Positions 1-6,861 of a stretch of 31,015 nucleotides of DNA are shown here, piece after piece (within the stretch, counting starts at the first letter, position 1; every line of letters begins with the position of its first letter). The notes under the pieces are model-generated. The model worked only from the letters and a program-made list of their open reading frames with translations. It was not told where the DNA came from and searched no databases. This DNA is from an uncultured Eubacteriales bacterium (GTDB lineage: Bacteria; Bacillota; Clostridia; Oscillospirales; Oscillospiraceae): NCBI GenBank assembly GCA_900555665.1, contig USLX01000007.1, positions 1 through 31,015 of the forward strand, given 5' to 3'. Made by a program: the position numbers and the translations under genes.

Positions 1-2
1 CG

Positions 3-920
3 TTTTTGCAGGCCGAGAGCGAGATCGCGGCCATCAACATGGTTTACGGCGTGGCTGCGACGGGCAAGCGGGCGATGACGTCCTCCTCCAGCCCCGGCAT
101 CGCGCTCAAGTGCGAGGGCATTTCGTATCTGGCGGGCGCAGATCTGCCCGCGGTCATTGTCAATGTGCAGCGCGGCGGGCCCGGCCTCGGCGGCATTCAG
201 CCGTCGCAGTCCGACTACTTCCTCGCCACGCGCGGGCCCGGCCACGGCGACTTCCATGTGCTGGTGCTGGCGCCGGCGTCGGTGCAGGAGATGGCCGACT
301 TGACCGGAAAGGCGTTTGACCTGGCGGAAAAATACCGGATGCCGGCAATGCTGCTGGCCGACGGCACGATGGGCCAGATGATGGAGCCCGTGCAGCTGCC
401 GGAGCCGCATGATCCGGACACAACCGAAAAAGATTGGGCCGTCACTGGAACGAAGTGCCAGCGGAAGCACCATATCGTCAACTCGCTGTACTTAAGCCCC
501 GCGGAGCTTGAGCGGCTGAACATCGAGCGTTTCGAGCGGTACGCCGAAATTGAAAAGAACGAGTGCATGTGGGAAGAGTTCATGATGGAGGACGCCGAGG
601 TCTGCATCGTGTCCTGCGGCATTACGGCGCGCGTATCGCGCAACGCAATCGTCGAGGCGCGCAGGCAGGGCATCAGGGTCGGCATGATCCGGCCGATCAC
701 GCTCTGGCCGTTCCCGAAGGCGGCGCTGCGCAAGGCGGCGGAGCGCGTAAAGCGCTTTGTCTGCGTGGAGCTCAACATGGGCCAGATGCGCGAGGATGTG
801 CAGCTGGCGGTGGAGTGCAAACGTCCGGTCGACCTCTGCTTCCGCGTGGGCGGCATGATTCCGTCGCCGGAGGAAGTATTGGACGCGATCCGTAAGGCAA
901 ACGAAGGAGGGAACGACTGA
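3..920 (+). CDS. vorB: 2-oxoacid:ferredoxin oxidoreductase alpha subunit (VorB type), 5' truncated
   Basis: The frame is open from the window edge, so the N-terminus (roughly 50 residues by family length) lies upstream. The visible 305 residues are the pyrimidine-binding and transketolase-C-like parts of a thiamine-diphosphate 2-oxoacid oxidoreductase alpha chain. Recognisable stretches are QAESEIAAINMVYG, TSSSSPG, NVQRGGPGLGGIQPSQSDYF and ADGTMGQMMEPVQLP; the last resembles VorB (3-methyl-2-oxobutanoate type) more than pyruvate or 2-oxoglutarate enzymes. The enzyme oxidatively decarboxylates a branched 2-oxoacid to acyl-CoA, reducing ferredoxin, in the cytoplasm. A TTG at position 6 is only an internal Leu codon and not a start. 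The stop overlaps the next ATG by one base, so this is an operon. A small 4Fe-4S subunit, if present, must lie upstream. The family is firm; the exact substrate is inferred. Confidence 0.9.
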   Translation, partial: FLQAESEIAAINMVYGVAATGKRAMTSSSSPGIALKCEGISYLAGADLPAVIVNVQRGGPGLGGIQPSQSDYFLATRGPGHGDFHVLVLAPASVQEMADLTGKAFDLAEKYRMPAMLLADGTMGQMMEPVQLPEPHDPDTTEKDWAVTGTKCQRKHHIVNSLYLSPAELERLNIERFERYAEIEKNECMWEEFMMEDAEVCIVSCGITARVSRNAIVEARRQGIRVGMIRPITLWPFPKAALRKAAERVKRFVCVELNMGQMREDVQLAVECKRPVDLCFRVGGMIPSPEEVLDAIRKANEGGND

Positions 921-1660
921 TGGCTGTTGTATTTGAAAAACCGAAGGCGCTGACCGACGCCGTATTCCACTACTGCCCCGGCTGCACGCATGGCATCATC
1001 CATCGGCTCGTCGCCGAGGCGATCGACACGCTCGGCATCGAGGGCCGGACGATCGGCATTGCGCCGGTCGGCTGTTCGGTGCTGGCCTACGACTACTTCG
1101 CCTGCGACATGGTGGAGGCGTCGCACGGACGTGCGCCCGCCGTGGCGACCGGCGTGAAGCGGTCGCTGCCGGACAACATTGTCTTTACCTATCAGGGCGA
1201 CGGCGACCTCGCTTCCATCGGCCTCTGTGAGACGGTCTCCGCCGCGGCGCGCGGAGAGAATATCACGGTCATCTTCGTGAACAACGCGATTTATGGCATG
1301 ACGGGCGGCCAGATGGCCCCGACTTCCCTGCCCGGCCAGATCACACAGACCTCACCCTACGGCCGCGATGTCAACACCTGCGGCTGGCCGATCCGGATCT
1401 GCGAGCTGCTCGCGACGCTGGAGGCCCCGGCGTATCTCGAGCGTGTGACCGTGAACAATGTGAAAAACGTGAAAAACGCGAAAAAAGCGATTGAAAAGGC
1501 GTTCCGCTATCAGGTGGAGGGAAAGGGCTTCTCGCTGATTGAAGTACTCTCGTCCTGCCCGACCAACTGGGGGCTGACGCCGCAGAAGGCGCTGGAGTGG
1601 ATCGACGAGAAGATGATTCCGTACTATCCGCTGGGTGTCTACCGGGACAAGGAGGGTTGA
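920..1660 (+). CDS. 2-oxoacid:ferredoxin oxidoreductase beta subunit (TPP-binding)
   Basis: This 246-residue TPP-binding chain partners the preceding alpha subunit. The TPP/Mg motif is GDGD at residues 93-96 followed by NNAIYGMTGGQ at 121-131. CPGCTHG at 19-25, C52 and C213 match the cysteine pattern that holds the internal 4Fe-4S cluster in OFOR beta subunits. The length is normal for the short beta subunit of VOR/KOR enzymes. The ATG shares its A with the TGA of the alpha gene, and AAGGAGG lies about 10 bases upstream. A Lys/Asn-rich segment around residues 179-191 (NNVKNVKNAKKA) is mildly repetitive. Role: it carries the cofactor and passes electrons to ferredoxin. VorA or KorB naming would both fit. 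Confidence 0.92.
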   Translation: MAVVFEKPKALTDAVFHYCPGCTHGIIHRLVAEAIDTLGIEGRTIGIAPVGCSVLAYDYFACDMVEASHGRAPAVATGVKRSLPDNIVFTYQGDGDLASIGLCETVSAAARGENITVIFVNNAIYGMTGGQMAPTSLPGQITQTSPYGRDVNTCGWPIRICELLATLEAPAYLERVTVNNVKNVKNAKKAIEKAFRYQVEGKGFSLIEVLSSCPTNWGLTPQKALEWIDEKMIPYYPLGVYRDKEG

Positions 1661-1663
1661 GCG

Positions 1664-2203
1664 ATGGCAGACTTTCAGATCGTAATTGCAGGCTTCGGCG
1701 GGCAGGGTCTTCTGTTTTCCGGCAAAGTGCTGGCCTACGCGGGCCTCATCGAAGGGCGGGAGCTCAGCTGGCTGCCGTCCTACGGCCCGGAGATGCGCGG
1801 CGGCACGGCAAACTGCAACGTGATCCTTTCCGACGCGCCCGTCGGCTCGCCGATTGTGAACGCGCCGAACGTGCTCATGGTGATGAACAACCCTTCGCTG
1901 GACAAATACGAAAACGCCGTCCAACCCGGCGGCAAGATTTTCCTCGATTCCGCGCTCATCGCCCGGAAGGTCCGGCGCACGGATGTGGAAGCTTATTACG
2001 TCCCGGCCACGAAGATGGCCATGGACATGGGGATGCCGACGCTCGCCAATATGATCCTGCTCGGCGCGCTGATCGCAAAGACCGGCTGCGTCCGGGAGGA
2101 GAGCCTGGCGGATGCGCTGCACAAGGTGATCCCGGCACGCAAGGCCGACCTCTTTGGCCTCAACATGCAGGCGCTGCAGGCCGGGAAGGAGTTCGCCGGA
2201 TGA
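1664..2203 (+). CDS. 2-oxoacid:ferredoxin oxidoreductase gamma subunit
   Basis: This 179-residue protein is the gamma (POR/KOR gamma domain) subunit. The N-terminus carries the typical GFGGQGLLFSG glycine-rich motif at residues 10-20, followed by SYGPEMRGGTANC and a middle segment (NVLMVMNNPSLDKY) standard for the family. It completes the alpha-beta-gamma set. It starts three bases after the beta stop with GGAGG just upstream, and its stop overlaps the next ATG (ATGA), so translation of the nitrilase-like gene is probably coupled to it. The C-terminus (NMQALQAGKEFAG) is as expected for VorC/KorC. Nothing looks broken. Confidence 0.9.
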   Translation: MADFQIVIAGFGGQGLLFSGKVLAYAGLIEGRELSWLPSYGPEMRGGTANCNVILSDAPVGSPIVNAPNVLMVMNNPSLDKYENAVQPGGKIFLDSALIARKVRRTDVEAYYVPATKMAMDMGMPTLANMILLGALIAKTGCVREESLADALHKVIPARKADLFGLNMQALQAGKEFAG

Positions 2204-2985
2204 AGGCCGCCTGCCTCCAGATGGACATGCTCTTCGCGCAGCCGGAGGAGAACTTCGCAAAGGCGAAGCGGCTCATCCGCGACGCGATGGCAAGCGAACC
2301 GGACGTGGTCGTCCTGCCTGAGACGTGGAACACCGGCTTTTTCCCGAAGGAGCGTCTTTCCGAGCTGGCCGACCGGGACTGCACACGGGTCAAGCGTGAG
2401 CTCGGCGCGCTGGCCGCGGAGCTTGGCGTGAATCTTGTGGCGGGCAGCGTGGCAAATGTGCGCGGCGGAAAGGTCTATAACACGGCGTGCGTCTTTGACC
2501 GCAAAGGAGCCTGCGTTGCGGAATATGATAAGACGCACCTGTTCACGCCGATGGGTGAGCACGGATATTTCACGCCCGGCAATCACCTCTGCCGCTTCCG
2601 GCTTGACGGACACGACTGCGGCCTCGTGATCTGCTACGACATCCGCTTCCCGGAGCTGGCGCGGACGCTCGCCGTGCAGGGGATGGATGTGCTCTTCGTC
2701 GTGAGCCAGTGGCCCGCGGCGCGCATCCCGCATCTGCGGGCGCTAACGGTCGCGCGGGCGATTGAGAATCAGGTGTTCGTCGTCTGCTGCAATTCCTGCG
2801 GGGACGCAGGCGAGACGCGCTACGGCGGCTTTTCCGCGATCCTTGACCCCTGGGGACAGACGCTGGCCCTTGCCGGGGAGACGGAGCAGATCCTCACGGC
2901 GGAATGTGAGCTGGATGTCCTGGATGGGATCCGGAACTCCATCAACGTCTTCCGTGACCGCCGCCCGGAGCTCTATCAGATCTGA
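2200..2985 (+). CDS. carbon-nitrogen hydrolase, omega-amidase (MtnU/YafV)-like
   Basis: This is a 261-residue nitrilase-superfamily amidase. The catalytic triad is visible: Glu41 in VVVLPETW, Lys111 in EYDKTHLF and Cys145 in VICYDIRFPE. QWPAARIPH and the ARAIENQVFVVCCN segment match the omega-amidase branch, which hydrolyses 2-oxoglutaramate or 2-oxosuccinamate made by glutamine/asparagine transaminases. I chose the ATG at 2200, which overlaps the gamma-subunit stop as ATGA; the longer open frame upstream only shadows that gene. Next to an oxoacid oxidoreductase, an aminotransferase and methionine genes, an amide-clearing role in transamination or methionine salvage is plausible. Other nitrilase-family substrates cannot be excluded. 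Confidence 0.85.
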   Translation: MKAACLQMDMLFAQPEENFAKAKRLIRDAMASEPDVVVLPETWNTGFFPKERLSELADRDCTRVKRELGALAAELGVNLVAGSVANVRGGKVYNTACVFDRKGACVAEYDKTHLFTPMGEHGYFTPGNHLCRFRLDGHDCGLVICYDIRFPELARTLAVQGMDVLFVVSQWPAARIPHLRALTVARAIENQVFVVCCNSCGDAGETRYGGFSAILDPWGQTLALAGETEQILTAECELDVLDGIRNSINVFRDRRPELYQI

Positions 2986-3116
2986 CCGATCCCCGCCGCA
3001 GCGGAAAGCCCCCCTCTTAATAGAGGGGGGAAGATTGCCGAAGGCAATCAGGGGGAGAAGAAAACTCCCCCAGTCATGCTTCGCATGACAGCTCCCTCTT
3101 CGTAGAGAGGGCCTTT
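2986..3116 (-). repeat. composite hairpin repeat, copy A (inverted relative to copy B)
   Basis: Directly after the nitrilase stop comes a run of nested hairpins: a C6/G6 stem around 3008-3029, then GATTGCCGAAGGCAATC, a CCCCC/GGGGG pairing, and GTCATGCTTCGCATGAC. Read on the - strand it has the same order of blocks as copy B at 8712-8844, including the 15-base block TCCCCGCCGCAGCGG at 2990-3004. Stems are kept while loops and stem bases vary (GTCATGC...GCATGAC here, GTCACC...GGTGAC in copy B), which suggests selection on structure or independent drift of palindromes. No coding potential is seen. Confidence 0.85.
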
Positions 3117-3157
3117 GGAGCGATCTATATGATTATGAATATCAGGAGGAACGAAAA

Positions 3158-4243
3158 ATGGAATACAACTTCCCTGTGACGAGAACCACACACCCCAAGC
3201 CCCGTCCTGCCGACGAGACGAAGCTGGGCTTTGCGAAATACTTCACCGACCACATGTTCGTCATGGACTATGACGAGGGCCAGGGCTGGCACGACGGGCG
3301 CGTCGTGCCGCACGAACCGTTCCTCATCGAGCCGGCATCCTGCGTGCTGCACTACGCGCAGATGATGTTTGAGGGCATGAAGGCCTACCGCACGCCGGAC
3401 GGCGGCATCCAGATCTTCCGGCCGGACATGAACATTAAGCGTATGGCCCGCACGAACGAGCGCATGTGCATCCCGGAGCTGCCGGGCGACCTGTTCCTCG
3501 CGGCGGTCAAGGCTGTGATTGAGGCGGACCGCGACTGGGTTCCCTCCGCGCCGGGCACGGCGATGTATATCCGGCCGTTCATCTTCGGTGATGAGGTCTC
3601 GTTCTCCGTTCTGCCGGCCAAACACTACAAATTCATGATCATTCTGAGCCCGACGGGCTCCTACTACGCAGCGAACGATGGCGGCCTGTCCACGACGCGC
3701 ATCTATGTGCAGGACAAGTACATCCGCGCGGCGCACGGCGGCACGGGCTATGCCAAGGTCGGCGGCAACTACGGCGGCGGCATGCGCGCCAGCCAGGACG
3801 CGATGAAGTACAACTGTAAAGATGTGCTGTGGCTCGATGCGGCGGAGCACAAATATGTCGAAGAGATCGGCACGTCGAATGCCTTTTTCCGCATCGCGGA
3901 CGAGGTCATTACCGCGCCGCTCGATTCCGGCACGATCCTGCCCGGCATCACGCGCGATTCCGTCATCCAGCTGCTGAAAAAGTGGGGCGTGAAGGTCTCG
4001 GAACGGAAGCTCTCGATCGACGAGGTCGTTGCCGCGTCGAAGGACGGCAGCCTGCAGGAGATCTTCGCCAGCGGCACCGCAGCGGTCATCTCGCCGATCG
4101 GCTGGCTGAATGTGATGGGCACGGATGTTCAGGTCGCGGACGGGACGGTCGGCCCTGTGGCGCAGAAGCTCTATGATACGCTCTACGGCATGCAAACCGG
4201 GACCGTTGCCGATGATATGGGCTGGACTTATCGGCTCCTGTGA
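3158..4243 (+). CDS. ilvE: branched-chain amino acid aminotransferase
   Basis: This 361-residue fold-type IV PLP aminotransferase is of the BCAT type. The PLP lysine is Lys200 in GTGYAKVGGNYGG. Other hallmarks are FEGMKAYR at 71-78, IRPFIFG at 138-144, EEIGTSNAFF, and LDSGTILPGITRDSVIQL near the phosphate-binding region. It interconverts Leu/Ile/Val and their 2-oxoacids with glutamate/2-oxoglutarate. Together with the upstream oxidoreductase it would feed branched oxoacids towards acyl-CoA, or run in reverse. The ATG at 3158 has AGGAGG 8 bases upstream. It is separated from the previous gene by repeat copy A, so co-transcription is uncertain. Length and motifs are normal. Confidence 0.95.
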   Translation: MEYNFPVTRTTHPKPRPADETKLGFAKYFTDHMFVMDYDEGQGWHDGRVVPHEPFLIEPASCVLHYAQMMFEGMKAYRTPDGGIQIFRPDMNIKRMARTNERMCIPELPGDLFLAAVKAVIEADRDWVPSAPGTAMYIRPFIFGDEVSFSVLPAKHYKFMIILSPTGSYYAANDGGLSTTRIYVQDKYIRAAHGGTGYAKVGGNYGGGMRASQDAMKYNCKDVLWLDAAEHKYVEEIGTSNAFFRIADEVITAPLDSGTILPGITRDSVIQLLKKWGVKVSERKLSIDEVVAASKDGSLQEIFASGTAAVISPIGWLNVMGTDVQVADGTVGPVAQKLYDTLYGMQTGTVADDMGWTYRLL

Positions 4244-4255
4244 GCTATAATTTCC

Positions 4256-4279
4256 ATCAGGGCGCGAAAGCGCCCTGAT
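4256..4279 (+). terminator. hairpin after ilvE
   Basis: A perfect 10-bp stem with a GAAA tetraloop (4266-4269) begins 12 bases after the ilvE stop. It is followed only by TTTCC, so termination would be weak; it may be a partial terminator or an mRNA-stabilising hairpin between ilvE and metY. Confidence 0.55.
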
Positions 4280-4331
4280 TTCCGGTTTGATACACGACAA
4301 AGCCCCGCGCAGGACTAGAAAAGGAGAAACT

Positions 4332-5612
4332 ATGGCAGAACTTGGACTTGGTACGCGATGCGTACAGGCGGGATACAGCCCGAAAAACGGCGAGCCGCGG
4401 CAGATCCCCATCATTCAGAGCACGACGTTCAAATACGACTCAAGCAGCGACATGGGCAAGCTCTTTGATCTGGAGGCGAACGGCTATTTCTATTCCCGCC
4501 TGCAAAACCCGACGAACGACACTGTCGCGGCAAAAATTGCCGCACTGGAAGGCGGCTCGGCGGCCATGCTGACCTCCTCCGGCCAGGCGGCAACGTTCTA
4601 TGCCATCTTCAACATCGCTTCCTGCGGCGACCATGTCGTCTCCTCGGCCAGCATCTACGGCGGAAGCTATAACCTCTTTGCCGTGACGATGAAGCGGATG
4701 GGCGTGGAATTCACATTTGTCGACCCGGACTGCACGCCCGAGGAGCTGGACGCCGCCTTCCGCCCGAACACGAAGGCTGTCTTCGGCGAAACCATCGCCA
4801 ATCCGGCGCTCACGGTGCTGGATATTGAGAAATTTGCCGCCGCGGCCCACCGGCACGGCGTACCGCTGATTCTGGACAACACCTTCGCCACGCCCATCAA
4901 TTGCCGCCCGTTTGAATGGGGCGCAGACATCGTGACACACTCGACTACAAAGTATATGGACGGGCACGCAGGCGCACTGGGCGGGTGTATTGTAGACTCC
5001 GGCCGGTTTGACTGGCTGGCGCACGCCGACAAGTTCCCCGGCCTCTGCACGCCGGATGAGAGCTATCACGGCATCACCTACGCCGAACGCTTCGGCCCCG
5101 GCGGCGCATTCATCACGAAGGCCACCGCGCAGCTCATGCGAGACTTTGGTTCGATCCAGTCCCCACAGAATGCCTACTATCTCAATCTCGGCCTCGAGAG
5201 CCTGCATGTGCGCGTCCCGCGGCACTGCCAGACGGCGCAGAAGGTCGCGGAATTTTTAAATCAGAGTGAAAAAATCGACTGGGTGCGCTACTGCGGTCTG
5301 CCCGGTGACAAGTATTACACGCTGGGGCAAAAATATCTGCCGCACGGCTCCTGCGGCGTGGTGTCCTTCGGCGTGAAGGGGGGACGCACGGCAGCCGAAG
5401 CCTTTATGGGCCGGCTGAAGGTCGCGGCCATCGAGACGCACGTCGCCGACGCGCGCACCTGCTGCCTGCACCCGGCGTCCTCGACGCACCGGCAGATGAA
5501 CGCAGAGGAGCTGCAGGCCGCCGGCGTGAGCGAGTCGCTGGTGCGCTACTCCTGTGGGCTTGAGGACGCGGACGATCTCATCGCCGACCTCGCGCAGGCG
5601 CTCCGCGCCTGA
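4332..5612 (+). CDS. metY: O-acetylhomoserine sulfhydrylase (O-acetylhomoserine aminocarboxypropyltransferase)
   Basis: This is a 426-residue Cys/Met-metabolism PLP enzyme. The Schiff-base lysine is Lys207 in THSTTKYMDGH. SRLQNPTNDT (55-64), SSGQAAT (82-88) and LDNTFATP (181-188) are typical, and the length near 430 with a long internal segment favours MetY over cystathionine gamma-synthase. It makes homocysteine from O-acetylhomoserine and sulfide in the cytoplasm. The ATG at 4332 was chosen because AAGGAG lies 5 bases before it; a TTG/ATG further upstream (4287) has no such site. metA follows 11 bases later and supplies its substrate, so the two form a direct-sulfhydrylation methionine operon. 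I saw no SAM riboswitch or T-box in the 88-base leader. Confidence 0.93.
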   Translation: MAELGLGTRCVQAGYSPKNGEPRQIPIIQSTTFKYDSSSDMGKLFDLEANGYFYSRLQNPTNDTVAAKIAALEGGSAAMLTSSGQAATFYAIFNIASCGDHVVSSASIYGGSYNLFAVTMKRMGVEFTFVDPDCTPEELDAAFRPNTKAVFGETIANPALTVLDIEKFAAAAHRHGVPLILDNTFATPINCRPFEWGADIVTHSTTKYMDGHAGALGGCIVDSGRFDWLAHADKFPGLCTPDESYHGITYAERFGPGGAFITKATAQLMRDFGSIQSPQNAYYLNLGLESLHVRVPRHCQTAQKVAEFLNQSEKIDWVRYCGLPGDKYYTLGQKYLPHGSCGVVSFGVKGGRTAAEAFMGRLKVAAIETHVADARTCCLHPASSTHRQMNAEELQAAGVSESLVRYSCGLEDADDLIADLAQALRA

Positions 5613-5623
5613 GGTAAGCCGCC

Positions 5624-6559
5624 ATGCCGATCAAAATTCCCAATGGACTGCCCGCCGCGCAGACGCTGGCGAGTGAAAACATCTTTGTGATGGATGAGAC
5701 GCGCGCCGTCTCGCAGGATATCCGGCCGCTGCAGATTCTGGTTTTGAACCTGATGCCGACGAAAATCGAGACAGAGACGCAGCTGTCCCGTCTGCTCGGC
5801 AACACGCCGCTGCAGGTGGAGCTGGAGTTTATCCACACCTCCTCGCATGAATCCAAAAACACAGCGAAGGAGCATCTTTTCAAATTTTATCAGGTTTTTT
5901 CCGAGGTTCGCCACCGCAACTTCGACGGCATGGTCATTACCGGCGCACCGGTGGAGCAGATGCCGTTTGAAGAAGTGGAATACTGGCCGGAGCTGTGCGA
6001 GATCATGGAATGGAGCAAGACGCACGTCTATTCCACATTCCACATCTGCTGGGGCGCGCAGGCGGGGCTCTATTACCACTATGGCGTTCAGAAATACAAC
6101 CTGCCGGAGAAACTCTTCGGCGTCTTCCCGCACACGGTCGAGCGGCGCAGCTCGATGCTCATGCGCGGCTTCGACGACACGTTCATGGTGCCGCATTCCC
6201 GGCACACAACCATCCACCGGGATGAAGTGGAGCGCTGCGGCAAGCTGAAAATTCTCGCATCCTCGCCGCAGGCCGGCATCTACGCCATGGCCACTGAGGG
6301 CGGGCGGCAGATCTTCATCACCGGCCATTCGGAATACGACGCCGGAACGCTGCAGAAGGAATACCTGCGCGACAAAAACGCCGGTCTTCCCATCCACGTC
6401 CCCGCCAACTATTTCCCGAACGATGACGACACCCAGCCGCCGTGCGTCAGCTGGCGCAGCCACGCGAACCTGCTCTATCTCAACTGGCTGAACTATTTTG
6501 TCTACCAGGGCACGCCCTACGACCTCGACACCATCGAGCCGGTGTTTGCAGGCCTCTAG
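5624..6559 (+). CDS. metA: homoserine O-acetyltransferase (MetA family)
   Basis: This 311-residue protein has the MetA triad at the same numbers as the E. coli enzyme: Cys142 (FHICWGAQAG), His235 and Glu237 (ITGHSEYD). It acylates homoserine, giving the substrate for the adjacent MetY. Residue 111 is Glu (GAPVEQMPFEE). In characterised MetA proteins Glu111 goes with acetyl-CoA use and Gly111 with succinyl-CoA, so O-acetylhomoserine is the expected product, agreeing with MetY. The start is ATG at 5624 with a modest GAGG 8-11 bases upstream; it probably depends on translation of metY. The TAG stop is formed by the TA target and first G of an inverted-repeat element (6557-6722), so the native C-terminus may have been slightly altered. 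Confidence 0.93.
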   Translation: MPIKIPNGLPAAQTLASENIFVMDETRAVSQDIRPLQILVLNLMPTKIETETQLSRLLGNTPLQVELEFIHTSSHESKNTAKEHLFKFYQVFSEVRHRNFDGMVITGAPVEQMPFEEVEYWPELCEIMEWSKTHVYSTFHICWGAQAGLYYHYGVQKYNLPEKLFGVFPHTVERRSSMLMRGFDDTFMVPHSRHTTIHRDEVERCGKLKILASSPQAGIYAMATEGGRQIFITGHSEYDAGTLQKEYLRDKNAGLPIHVPANYFPNDDDTQPPCVSWRSHANLLYLNWLNYFVYQGTPYDLDTIEPVFAGL

Positions 6560-6722
6560 GGTGTATTCTTCCAACTCCCAACGCACCCGGGCAGCGGGTC
6601 TTTTTGCGGTGTGCCGCGTCATTTTTCCTTGAAATACGTCAGTATTCCTGCGAAAAAATGTCTTGCTCAACGCAAAAATCCCTCGCTGCCGGTCACATCA
6701 TGAGTTGGAAGAATACACCCTA
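6557..6722. mobile_element. MITE-like element with 19-bp terminal inverted repeats and TA duplication
   Basis: Bases 6559-6577 (GGGTGTATTCTTCCAACTC) are perfectly repeated in inverted orientation at 6702-6720, and both ends are bordered by TA (6557-6558 and 6721-6722), giving 21 paired bases. TA duplication is typical of IS630/Tc1-mariner transposition. Weaker subterminal pairing continues inward (GCAGCGGG...TTTTTGCG against CGCAAAAAT...CGCTGC), and the centre holds AATACGTCAGTATT, so the whole 166 bases can fold on itself. There is no open reading frame, so it would be non-autonomous. It lies between the metA coding end and its terminator and supplies the metA stop codon. No second copy is visible in the window. 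Confidence 0.75.
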
Positions 6723-6730
6723 AGCATTTT

Positions 6731-6766
6731 GCCGCTGCTCGCCGTTCGGGCGGGCAGCGGCTTTTT
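6731..6766 (+). terminator. rho-independent terminator of the metY-metA unit
   Basis: GCCGCTGC at 6731-6738 pairs with GCAGCGGC at 6754-6761. Further inner pairs bring the stem to about 12-13 bp, followed immediately by TTTTT. It lies just beyond the inserted inverted-repeat element, so the insertion separates metA from its original terminator without removing it. Confidence 0.88.
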
Positions 6767-6797
6767 GTAAACTTTTTTCCGCCACAGCCGCATTTCT

Positions 6798-6826
6798 TTG
6801 CCTTTCCCGGAAAAATGTAGTATACT
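6798..6826 (+). promoter_or_regulatory. sigma-A-type promoter for the PGI-like gene
   Basis: TTGCCT (6798-6803), a 17-base spacer, then TATACT (6821-6826), 36 bases before the ATG at 6862. A TCAGGAGG ribosome binding site lies between. It follows the metA terminator, so the next gene is an independent unit. Confidence 0.75.
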
Positions 6827-6861
6827 AAGCCCATCCGATTCTCCGCCTCAGGAGGCTTTTT

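Noticed and set aside
4244..4331. SAM riboswitch or T-box before metY
   Set aside because: The leader is only 88 bases and holds a simple GAAA hairpin; none of the conserved riboswitch or T-box blocks are present.
3125..4414. 429-codon - strand frame
   Set aside because: It is antisense to ilvE, whose PLP motif and start are clear.
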